DNA from: Bacteroidota bacterium
GTDB lineage: Bacteria; Bacteroidota; Bacteroidia; Flavobacteriales; Flavobacteriaceae
NCBI GenBank assembly: GCA_023386255.1
Contig: JAEWKB010000106.1
Coordinates: forward strand, 1-5,142
Reading direction: 5' to 3'
Length of the DNA: 5,142 nucleotides
The position numbers and the translations under genes were made by a program. The notes under the pieces were generated by a model that was given only the letters and a program-made list of their open reading frames with translations, made no database searches and had not been told where the DNA came from. Of the stretch, positions 1-5,142 are shown piece by piece (the first letter of the stretch is position 1; each line of letters starts with the position of its first letter).

Positions 1-33
1 TAGTACAGCCAGGATTGCGATAAGATTTTTCAT
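1..33 (-). CDS. Start of an unidentified gene, probably encoding an exported protein (partial, first 11 codons)
   Basis: An ATG at 33-31 on the minus strand opens a frame that runs off the left edge of the window and encodes MKNLIAILAVL. One or more lysines followed by a run of Leu, Ile, Ala and Val is the typical beginning of a Sec signal peptide or of a membrane anchor. The frame has an in-frame TAA about 50 nt upstream with no other ATG in between, so this is the only reasonable start. No Shine-Dalgarno sequence is visible, and the upstream bases are A-rich, as is usual in Bacteroidota. A TAnnTTTG element at 73-80 would place a transcription start roughly 30 nt before the ATG, which suggests the gene has its own promoter and is not simply read from umuD. 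The function cannot be deduced from 11 residues. Confidence 0.55.
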   Translation of the reverse strand, partial: MKNLIAILAVL

Positions 34-72
34 TTGGTTAATGATGTTGTTTTTACTTAATCTAAATAAGTA

Positions 73-80
73 CAAACTTA
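73..80 (-). promoter_or_regulatory. Putative Bacteroidota -7 promoter element for the left-edge gene
   Basis: The minus strand reads TAAGTTTG here, an exact match to the TAnnTTTG -7 consensus recognised by the primary sigma factor of Bacteroidota. It lies 39 nt upstream of the ATG at 33, giving a plausible short leader. No good TTG-type -33 element is visible 17-23 nt further upstream, where the sequence is simply A/T-rich, so the call rests on the -7 box and its position alone. In an AT-rich spacer such a match can arise by chance. Confidence 0.45.
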
Positions 81-144
81 AAAATTATTTTTAACCAGTG
101 AAAGCGAAGCTGTAATTTTATTTAGAATAATTTTAATTAAGGGA

Positions 145-585
145 TTAAAGCGGTTTTATTACATACGTAACAATCCCCCAAACCGTGAACTGGTTTTCTT
201 CGGAAACCTTAATAGGTGCGAAGGCAGGATTTTCCGGCATAAGGTACAGGCAGCCGGTGTCACGTTTTAGCCGTTTAACAGTAAACTCACCATCAATAAG
301 GCAAATGGCTACTTTTCCGTCGGCAGGTTCCAGGCTGCGGTCTACTACCAGTAGGTCGCCGTCATCAATACCGGCATTAATCATTGAATTTCCCGAGACA
401 CGAATGTAGAATGTAGTTGTTTTATTTTGGGATAGTTCCTCATTCAGGTCTACTCTAACTTCCATAAAATCCTGTGCCGGAGAGGCAAATCCTGCCGAAA
501 CGCCAATATCTATATAGGGTATATAGTTCCTGCCATAATCGGGAACTTCAACTGTAATATTGCTATTATGGCCTATTCCTCGCAT
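145..585 (-). CDS. umuD: UmuD-like self-cleaving S24 peptidase, DNA polymerase V accessory subunit
   Basis: The 146-residue product is a UmuD homologue (E. coli UmuD has 139 residues). In the family, RecA-stimulated self-cleavage yields UmuD', which joins UmuC to form the translesion polymerase Pol V. The key elements are present. The cleavage site is Ala31-Gly32, in VSAGFASPAQDF, aligned with the Cys24-Gly25 site of E. coli UmuD. The catalytic serine is Ser67 in SGNSM and the catalytic lysine is Lys104 in EFTVKRL. The Ser-Lys spacing of 37 residues equals that of E. coli (Ser60/Lys97). There is no N-terminal helix-turn-helix domain, so it is UmuD-like and not a LexA repressor. The ATG at 585 lies inside the last codons of umuC with a 13-nt overlap; no later ATG before the cleavage region fits, so translation is probably coupled to umuC. 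The 111-nt gap after its TAA shows no convincing terminator. Family assignment is very secure; cleavage and partnership are inferred. Confidence 0.95.
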   Translation of the reverse strand: MRGIGHNSNITVEVPDYGRNYIPYIDIGVSAGFASPAQDFMEVRVDLNEELSQNKTTTFYIRVSGNSMINAGIDDGDLLVVDRSLEPADGKVAICLIDGEFTVKRLKRDTGCLYLMPENPAFAPIKVSEENQFTVWGIVTYVIKPL

Positions 586-1847
586 TTTACGACAAGTAAT
601 TCCTTAAAGTTAGTGGTATAGCGGGGAGAGAGCATATTTTGCTTCATATCCCATGTTTTTTTTGCCTGCGCCCCCAGCCGTATCATTCGTCTTCCCATTT
701 TCATGTTAACTTTGTCCATAGCTTTCATGAGTGCCAGATGCTTCGGATTTTCATCTAAAAATAAATTGAACTGCCTGGCATCCTGCGGAATAAGATCTGT
801 AACTATAACCCCCGCTTTTTTAAATTTTATGGTATCTGTATTTAGCAGCATGTTCTTAAGCAGCTGTAGAGCAGTATTGCTTATAGTAAGCGCAGAGTTA
901 GTGGCATATGGCAAAGCCATAGCACTGCTGTAGTGGTAGCGCGGGTTATCTATGCTATGCTTATCGGCAACCAGCATAACAATTATGTTGTGGCAGCAGG
1001 ACTTTTGTTTTCGCAATTTTTCGGCAGTAACGGTAGCAAAAGTGGAAACCCGTTCCCGTATCAGGTCGTAGTCGGTTAATTGGCTGGGAAAACTTCTTGT
1101 AGTCGCGATGCTTTTTTTATCAATGTCTATTGGATCGGGGCCCAAAATTGATTTTCCTTCCAGTTCATACTTTATACGTAACCCAACCACCCCCCATTCT
1201 TTTCTGATCCAGCCTTCTGCATGCGGCTGAACAAAATCATAGGCTGTATGAATATTTTTTGCTTTTAGTTTTCTTGCCATCCTGTAGCCTATGCCCCATA
1301 CATCTCCAATCTTTAGCCATTTTAGTGCCTTAATACGCTTTTCTTCAGTATCTATAACATATACACCTTTGGTGTGGTCCTGATACCTTTTTGCGATATA
1401 GTTTGCTGCTTTAGCCAATACACGTGTGGGAGCAATACCTACACCTATAGGTAGACTGAGCCATTTCCATGCGCGGGTTTTCATTTCCATGCCGCAACTG
1501 TAAAAGTTATCTATACTAACACCGGTAAAATCAAGAAAAGCTTCATCAATGCTATAAACTTCCACGTTGGGGGTAAACAGTCGCATTGTCTCCATAAGCC
1601 TGTGGCTCATATCGCCATACAATGCATAGTTTGATGAAAAAACTTTTACATCATGTTCCTTAAGTAGTGGCCGTATCTTAAATTCGGGTACGGCCATACC
1701 TATACCCAACTCTTTTGCTTCATCACTGCGCGATATAATGCAACCGTCATTGTTAGATAATACCACGACAGGCTTATTGTGCAGGTGGGGCTGGAAAACC
1801 CGCTCGCAGGACACATAGAAATTATTGCAGTCAATAAGGGCATACAT
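573..1847 (-). CDS. umuC: UmuC, Y-family translesion DNA polymerase (catalytic subunit of Pol V)
   Basis: This 424-residue protein (E. coli UmuC has 422) is the catalytic subunit of the error-prone polymerase that copies past DNA lesions. The palm domain carries the metal-binding Asp6 (in LIDCNNFY) and the Asp101-Glu102 pair (in VYSIDEAFLDF), at the same numbers as in E. coli UmuC. Tyr11 matches the sugar-discriminating steric gate. Residues 132-150 (PIGVGIAPTRVLAKAANYIA) continue the palm. A helix-hairpin-helix-like stretch follows near 178-200 (KIGDVWGIGYRMARKLKAKN), then the little-finger domain from about 245 to 355. QFNLF at 359-363 corresponds to the beta-clamp-binding QLNLF of E. coli UmuC. 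The C-terminal 50 residues, with LGAQ and LSPRYTT, are the UmuC-specific tail (DUF4113). Nothing is truncated. The start at 1847 places the conserved Asp at residue 6. The gene is downstream of the nuo terminator, has its own putative promoter, and is followed by overlapping umuD, the reverse of the E. coli order. Confidence 0.97.
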   Translation of the reverse strand: MYALIDCNNFYVSCERVFQPHLHNKPVVVLSNNDGCIISRSDEAKELGIGMAVPEFKIRPLLKEHDVKVFSSNYALYGDMSHRLMETMRLFTPNVEVYSIDEAFLDFTGVSIDNFYSCGMEMKTRAWKWLSLPIGVGIAPTRVLAKAANYIAKRYQDHTKGVYVIDTEEKRIKALKWLKIGDVWGIGYRMARKLKAKNIHTAYDFVQPHAEGWIRKEWGVVGLRIKYELEGKSILGPDPIDIDKKSIATTRSFPSQLTDYDLIRERVSTFATVTAEKLRKQKSCCHNIIVMLVADKHSIDNPRYHYSSAMALPYATNSALTISNTALQLLKNMLLNTDTIKFKKAGVIVTDLIPQDARQFNLFLDENPKHLALMKAMDKVNMKMGRRMIRLGAQAKKTWDMKQNMLSPRYTTNFKELLVVKCEE

Positions 1848-1851
1848 ACTG

Positions 1852-1859
1852 CAAAGATA
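1852..1859 (-). promoter_or_regulatory. Putative -7 promoter element of umuC-umuD
   Basis: The minus strand reads TATCTTTG, an exact match to the Bacteroidota -7 consensus TAnnTTTG. Only 4 nt separate it from the umuC ATG. If transcription starts about 4-7 nt after the last G, as expected for this element, the mRNA would begin at or within a few nt of the ATG, i.e. leaderless or almost so. No TTG is found at the usual -33 position; that region is filled by the inverted repeat at 1875-1896. A less good alternative is the TATAAT-like sequence at about 1874-1879, inside the edge of the repeat, which would give a conventional leader. Confidence 0.5.
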
Positions 1860-1874
1860 AAACAGAAGAAGAAA

Positions 1875-1896
1875 TTATAAGAAAATATTCTTATAA
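1875..1896. promoter_or_regulatory. Perfect inverted repeat upstream of umuC, candidate operator
   Basis: TTATAAGAA (1875-1883) and TTCTTATAA (1888-1896) are perfect 9-bp inverted arms around a 4-nt spacer, AATA. The repeat ends 27 nt before the umuC ATG and 15 nt before the putative -7 element, so it covers the -33 region. A repressor bound here would block the polymerase, as expected for a DNA-damage-controlled gene. It does not resemble the E. coli LexA box (CTGT-N8-ACAG) or the Bacillus one (GAAC-N4-GTTC). The bound protein is unknown; a LexA-type or XRE-S24 regulator is one possibility. It could instead form an RNA hairpin in transcripts reading through from nuoN, but it has no uninterrupted T-tract and no GC pairs except one per arm, so it would be a weak terminator. 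Confidence 0.5.
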
Positions 1897-1903
1897 AATT
1901 GAT

Positions 1904-1932
1904 AAAAAAATACCACCTGAAAAAGGTGGTAT
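1904..1932 (-). terminator. Rho-independent terminator of the nuo operon
   Basis: On the minus strand ATACCACCT (1932-1924), a 5-nt loop TTTTC, and AGGTGGTAT (1918-1910) form a perfect 9-bp stem with five G-C pairs, followed directly by six T residues (1909-1904). It starts 13 nt after the nuoN TAA. This ends the nuo transcript and separates it from umuC. Because the arms are preceded on the other strand by A residues and followed by an AT-rich stretch without a strong T-run, it is mainly a minus-strand terminator. Confidence 0.9.
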
Positions 1933-1945
1933 AAATATTTTTGAT

Positions 1946-3328
1946 TTATAGGAGGTCTAACAAGCACGAAGGATAAAGCCCCATTGCAATGTTAAGGAGG
2001 ATTGCCAGCAGCGCTACTGCCCCATAAGCAAAAGGCACCGGTTGCATTTTTTCTGTACTTTCTTTGGTGTACATAGCCAGTATCAGCTTAAAGTAGTAGC
2101 CAATGCTTATGATGGAGTTTATAACTGCTACTATAACAATTGCAATATGGTTGGTGTGGATTACTTCATTAAACAGGAAGAACTTACCGAAAAATCCTGA
2201 AAGAATTGGGATACCACCCATAGACAATAGTGATAAAGTTAATATCGCGGCCATTAACGGATTGGTTTTGCCGAGGCCGTTGAAGTTAAAGATATCTTCA
2301 CCGTTGGTATTTTTCGACACATAAAGCACTACCGCAAAAGCTGCAATACCTGCAAGGGCATAGGCGGCGGCATAATAAAACAGTATATCGGCTGTTGCAG
2401 GCGGATTATAAAATACCATAAGCATGTAGCCTGCATGCGATATACCCGAAAAAGCAAGCATACGCTTTACATTATTCTGCTTTAATGCCAAGAGGTTTCC
2501 TATGGTCATTGAAAGTATGGCTACAATGCTCAACACAGTGATATAAGAGCCAACCACCTGGAAGTTCATGCTGCGCATCAGTTTAAAGAAAGCTGCCATA
2601 GCGGCTACCTTAGCCAATGTGCTCATGGTAGCGGTAGTAAGCGCGGGTGAACCTTCGTAAACATCGGGCGCCCAAAAGTGGAACGGCACAGCTGCTATTT
2701 TAAACAGCAGCCCTATAGTAAGCAGCACCATCCCGATAAAGAACCAGTTAGGTAGGTTTTCCCTTAAACCGAACTCGCTATTGGTGGCCAACTTGTATAT
2801 TTCGGCGGTGTCAAACGAGCCTGTTGCTCCGTAAATAAGTGCAATACCGAAAAGGATAATACCCGAAGCAAATGAACCCATCAGGAAATATTTCATCCCA
2901 GCTTCATTACTTTTTATGTCTTTAGGCCTGCTTGCAGCCAGTACATATAGTGCTATAGATAATATCTCAATACCAAGGAAGAACATAGCAAGGTTACCAA
3001 ACGATACCATAGCAATGGCACCGGTAAGCAGGAATAGCTTTATAGCAACAAAATCTGATATTTTAGGTTTGTATTCACTATGGAAATCAGGAGTAAGGGC
3101 AATCAGGAATATGGTAAGTACAATAAACAGCATGCTAAAAGCGCTCCCGTAACTATCGGTTACTATCATGTTGTTGAAATTGCCCGCATCAGGTATGTTT
3201 AAATAGGGCATAGCCAGTACGGCCAGCAAACCAATAACAGTAACCGGCACAATGGCTTTCCTGAAATTAAAAATTTCAGCTACAAGGCATATGATCCCTA
3301 ATCCTGTTATAGCTATTAATGTATTCAT
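1946..3328 (-). CDS. nuoN: NADH-quinone oxidoreductase subunit N (complex I)
   Basis: This 460-residue membrane protein (E. coli NuoN has 485) is the ND2-type antiporter-like subunit of complex I, one of the three that move protons across the cytoplasmic membrane as NADH is oxidised and quinone reduced. About 14 hydrophobic segments can be counted, roughly at 2-20, 24-41, 60-80, 94-112, 113-132, 144-168, 195-220, 229-250, 259-282, 288-306, 313-337, 356-380, 393-418 and 431-453. Expected charged residues of the proton path are seen: Glu121 in LGIEILSIALYVLAA, Lys146 in GMKYFLMGS, Lys210 and His217 in LLFKIAAVPFHFWAPDVYEG, Lys240 in STLAKVAAMAAF, and Lys382 in SGFFGKFFLF. The ATG is 1 nt after the nuoM stop (TAACATG), so translation is likely coupled. 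It is the last gene of the operon, with a terminator just behind it. The main alternative, a Mrp-type antiporter subunit, is excluded by the nuoL-nuoM-nuoN context and the ND2-like PDVYEG motif. Confidence 0.97.
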   Translation of the reverse strand: MNTLIAITGLGIICLVAEIFNFRKAIVPVTVIGLLAVLAMPYLNIPDAGNFNNMIVTDSYGSAFSMLFIVLTIFLIALTPDFHSEYKPKISDFVAIKLFLLTGAIAMVSFGNLAMFFLGIEILSIALYVLAASRPKDIKSNEAGMKYFLMGSFASGIILFGIALIYGATGSFDTAEIYKLATNSEFGLRENLPNWFFIGMVLLTIGLLFKIAAVPFHFWAPDVYEGSPALTTATMSTLAKVAAMAAFFKLMRSMNFQVVGSYITVLSIVAILSMTIGNLLALKQNNVKRMLAFSGISHAGYMLMVFYNPPATADILFYYAAAYALAGIAAFAVVLYVSKNTNGEDIFNFNGLGKTNPLMAAILTLSLLSMGGIPILSGFFGKFFLFNEVIHTNHIAIVIVAVINSIISIGYYFKLILAMYTKESTEKMQPVPFAYGAVALLAILLNIAMGLYPSCLLDLL

Positions 3329-3329
3329 G

Positions 3330-4781
3330 TTATCGGATATAGTTAAATCGGTTTATGTGTGGCATGATGCTTTTCAGCTCTGGCGTTATAAAGTCAACAA
3401 TAGGTTTCGGGTAAAGCCCAAAGAACAGCAGTACGGTAATTATGGCTATAAACACTACACCTTCTTTAAAGGTTACATCAGCAAATACTTTTACATTCTG
3501 CTCACCCAGCATTACCTTCTGGAACATCTTCAGCATGTAGAAAGCGCCAAGTATAATAGTTGTTCCTCCCAATACAGCAACCCAAATGTTTATCTGCGAA
3601 AGGCTGTACAGTAATTCAAACTCACCTATAAAGTTAAAAGTTCCGGGTAAAGCAACCGATGCCAATACCAGTATCATAAACATAGAGGTAAACTTTGGTG
3701 ACTGGCTCCTTATGCCACCCATCTCGCTTATCTTTTGTGTGCCGAAACGCCTTTCTATCACTTCTGCGGCAAAGAATAAACCTACTACTACAAATCCGTG
3801 AGCGATCATTTGCAGGAACGCACCGCGAAGCCCGTCAAGGGTGAGCGTGTATGTACCTGCAGCTATAAGCCCAACGTGTGCCAGTGATGAATAAGCTAAA
3901 AGCCTCTTGATATTTTTTTGCTTCAGCGCAAGGATAGAACCGTAAATAACACCTGCCACACATAAGCCCACGTATATAAACATGTATTTTTTAGCAGCAA
4001 GCGGCGCTATAGGCAACTGCCACCTTACAATACTGTATATGGCCATTTTCAGCATGATACCCGATAGCAGCATAGTACCTATAGCGGGTGCTTTCTGGTA
4101 CACTTTTGCCTGCCATGTATGGAATGGTATGATCGGGATCTTAATAGCATACGCAAGGAAGAAGCCCAGGAACACTAAAGTCTGCTCGGTTGGCGACAGG
4201 AACGCTTTATATAAGTGAATATTTAGGAATGAGCCTGTTTTTTGGTACAGGTAAATGAATGATAGCAGCATGAACAGCGAGCCCGCAAAGGTGTAGATAA
4301 AGAATTTTACCACTGCTTTTTTCCTGCTTTCGGCATTGCCGCCACCCCATATAAGCGCGATGAAATAAATAGGGATTAAAGCTAATTCCCAGAAAATATA
4401 ATATATAAACCCGTCAACGCTAAGGAAAGTACCGGCCATGGCAAATGCCATGAAAAGTATCAGCGCATACAGGCTTTTTGAATTTGAATAGCTATTTCCA
4501 AATGATGAAAATATGATTATAGGGGTCAATGCTGTTGTTAATAATAGCATTGACAGCGAAAGGCCGTCTGCCTGGAAAGCAAGCCAGATACTAGGTGCTT
4601 TAAGCCAGTGGTATAGAAAACTTACCGGCTCATTGTTAGTGTAGCTGTACGTTACGAAAACCGTTGCCGCAAATGCCACAGTGCTAAACAGCAACGCCAC
4701 TTTAGATGCCCATTTATCTCCGGCAAAATAGGTTGCTATTGCCCAAATTAATAAGATAATGAGTATTATTGATACATTCAT
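3330..4781 (-). CDS. nuoM: NADH-quinone oxidoreductase subunit M (complex I)
   Basis: This 483-residue product (E. coli NuoM has 509) is the ND4-type antiporter-like proton-pumping subunit of complex I. Around 14 membrane segments are visible, roughly at 4-20, 27-48, 71-93, 103-121, 124-145, 158-179, 198-224, 232-254, 266-287, 294-312, 320-342, 364-390, 396-419 and 440-459. Functional residues known from E. coli are matched: Glu132 in FWELALIPIYF (Glu144), Lys214 in YAIKIPIIPFHTW (Lys234), Lys245 in GIMLKMAIYSIVRW (Lys265), and Glu387 in FIGEFEL (Glu407). The motif LLAYSSLAHVG lies at 294-304. In the usual W-x-P-D-A-H motif the residues are Trp-Gln-Ala-Lys-Val-Tyr (223-228); mitochondrial ND4 also has Lys at the Asp position, so this is probably a lineage trait. 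The start is 10 nt after the nuoL stop, without a clear Shine-Dalgarno sequence, and the stop is 1 nt before nuoN. Confidence 0.97.
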   Translation of the reverse strand: MNVSIILIILLIWAIATYFAGDKWASKVALLFSTVAFAATVFVTYSYTNNEPVSFLYHWLKAPSIWLAFQADGLSLSMLLLTTALTPIIIFSSFGNSYSNSKSLYALILFMAFAMAGTFLSVDGFIYYIFWELALIPIYFIALIWGGGNAESRKKAVVKFFIYTFAGSLFMLLSFIYLYQKTGSFLNIHLYKAFLSPTEQTLVFLGFFLAYAIKIPIIPFHTWQAKVYQKAPAIGTMLLSGIMLKMAIYSIVRWQLPIAPLAAKKYMFIYVGLCVAGVIYGSILALKQKNIKRLLAYSSLAHVGLIAAGTYTLTLDGLRGAFLQMIAHGFVVVGLFFAAEVIERRFGTQKISEMGGIRSQSPKFTSMFMILVLASVALPGTFNFIGEFELLYSLSQINIWVAVLGGTTIILGAFYMLKMFQKVMLGEQNVKVFADVTFKEGVVFIAIITVLLFFGLYPKPIVDFITPELKSIMPHINRFNYIR

Positions 4782-4791
4782 CAGGTATGGA

Positions 4792-5142
4792 TTATTTTAG
4801 AAAAATATAAACTATGATGCAACATACACCAACCACAAAGCTCATAAGGTAGAAACCGATGCTTCCGTTTTGCAGTGTCTTACCTTCAGCACCCAGCATA
4901 TTAGCCAGTTTGCCCAGGCCATATATAGCGCCCGAAAAGGCAGCTTCAGTAACATTCTTAAAGAAAGCACCAACGGCATATATCGGTTTTACAATAACAG
5001 CCATGTACAGCTCATCAACATAGAACTTATTATATAATACTTTAGTTAAGCCTTTAATTTCACTGTCCTGTGCAGGTACGGCAGATTGTTTTATATATTT
5101 TGTATAAGCTATGCCAATACCTATTAATGCACCCACCACAGC
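4792..5142 (-). CDS. nuoL: NADH-quinone oxidoreductase subunit L (complex I), C-terminal part
   Basis: Only the last 116 residues of NuoL (ND5-type, usually over 600 residues) lie in the window; the frame is open through the right edge, so the GTG codon at 5139 is internal and not a start. NuoL is the distal proton-pumping subunit of complex I. The visible part has the characteristic NKFYVDELY motif (fragment residues 38-46), which in the family lies near the start of the long lateral amphipathic helix clamping the antiporter-like subunits together. That helix would span about residues 47-88. It is followed by LQNG at 90-93 and a last hydrophobic segment at about 95-114. The identification rests on this motif and on the position before nuoM and nuoN, the standard order. 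The upstream half, with the proton-channel residues, cannot be assessed. Confidence 0.93.
   Translation of the reverse strand, partial: AVVGALIGIGIAYTKYIKQSAVPAQDSEIKGLTKVLYNKFYVDELYMAVIVKPIYAVGAFFKNVTEAAFSGAIYGLGKLANMLGAEGKTLQNGSIGFYLMSFVVGVCCIIVYIFLK

Noticed and set aside
93..115. Small inverted repeat (AGC-GAA-GCT) after umuD as a terminator
   Set aside because: The stem is only 3 bp and no T-tract follows, so it would not terminate transcription.
1843..1847. Second ATG overlapping the umuC start (ATGTATG)
   Set aside because: It is in another frame; only the ATG at 1847-1845 gives the UmuC protein with the catalytic Asp at position 6.
1849..1865. CTG-N11-CAG overlapping the umuC -7 element, similar to an E. 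coli-type SOS box
   Set aside because: The proteobacterial LexA box is CTGT-N8-ACAG, i.e. CTG-N10-CAG. The spacing here is one base too long, one inner half-site base is wrong (GCAG), and the interior is not alternating AT. Probably chance.
3252..3614. Open frame of 120 codons on the plus strand
   Set aside because: It lies opposite the nuoM/nuoN junction, has no family resemblance, and is the shadow of two strongly supported genes. The other plus-strand open frames within umuD, umuC, nuoN and nuoM are rejected for the same reason.
5137..5139. GTG as a possible start for a 115-residue protein
   Set aside because: The frame continues upstream to the window edge and the product matches the NuoL C-terminus, so this is an internal valine codon of a truncated view of nuoL.
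1..5142. Search for mobile elements, att sites, CRISPR repeats, tRNA or a defence system
   Set aside because: No transposase or integrase fragment, no spaced direct repeats and no tRNA-like cloverleaf were seen. umuC-umuD can be plasmid- or phage-borne, but here it sits cleanly behind a housekeeping operon without visible boundaries of an insertion.

Overview
The window holds the 3' end of a respiratory complex I (nuo) operon followed by an error-prone DNA polymerase V locus. Everything is read on the minus strand, from the right edge towards the left. The organism is most likely a member of the Bacteroidota, probably a Flavobacterium-like bacterium. The evidence is the moderate-to-low GC content, the lack of convincing Shine-Dalgarno sequences before most starts, two exact matches to the Bacteroidota -7 promoter element TAnnTTTG, and the style of the NuoM, NuoN and UmuC proteins. 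This assignment is an inference; no rRNA or other taxonomic marker is present.

From right to left, the first part (5142 to 1946) is the end of the nuo operon: the C-terminal 116 residues of NuoL, then complete NuoM and NuoN. The genes are packed with gaps of 10 nt and 1 nt. These are the three antiporter-like, proton-pumping membrane subunits of NADH:quinone oxidoreductase. The key charged residues of NuoM and NuoN are present. A rho-independent terminator (1904-1932) lies just after the NuoN stop and marks the end of the operon.

The second part (1896 to 145) is an SOS-mutagenesis cassette: umuC (Y-family polymerase) followed by umuD (self-cleaving S24 peptidase). The order is the reverse of the E. 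coli umuDC operon, and the two genes overlap by 13 nt. Between the nuo terminator and umuC there is a perfect 9-bp inverted repeat (1875-1896). Close to the umuC start codon is a perfect TAnnTTTG element (1852-1859). Together they look like an operator overlapping the upstream half of a promoter whose transcript would be leaderless or nearly so.

At the left edge a further minus-strand gene begins (start codon at 33-31), with a hydrophobic N-terminus like a signal peptide and its own TAnnTTTG element at 73-80. Only 11 codons are visible, so its function is unknown.

The nuo and umu parts are functionally unrelated and are separated by the terminator. I see no mobile element, CRISPR array, tRNA or rRNA. 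The most interesting part of the window is the compact control region in front of umuC.
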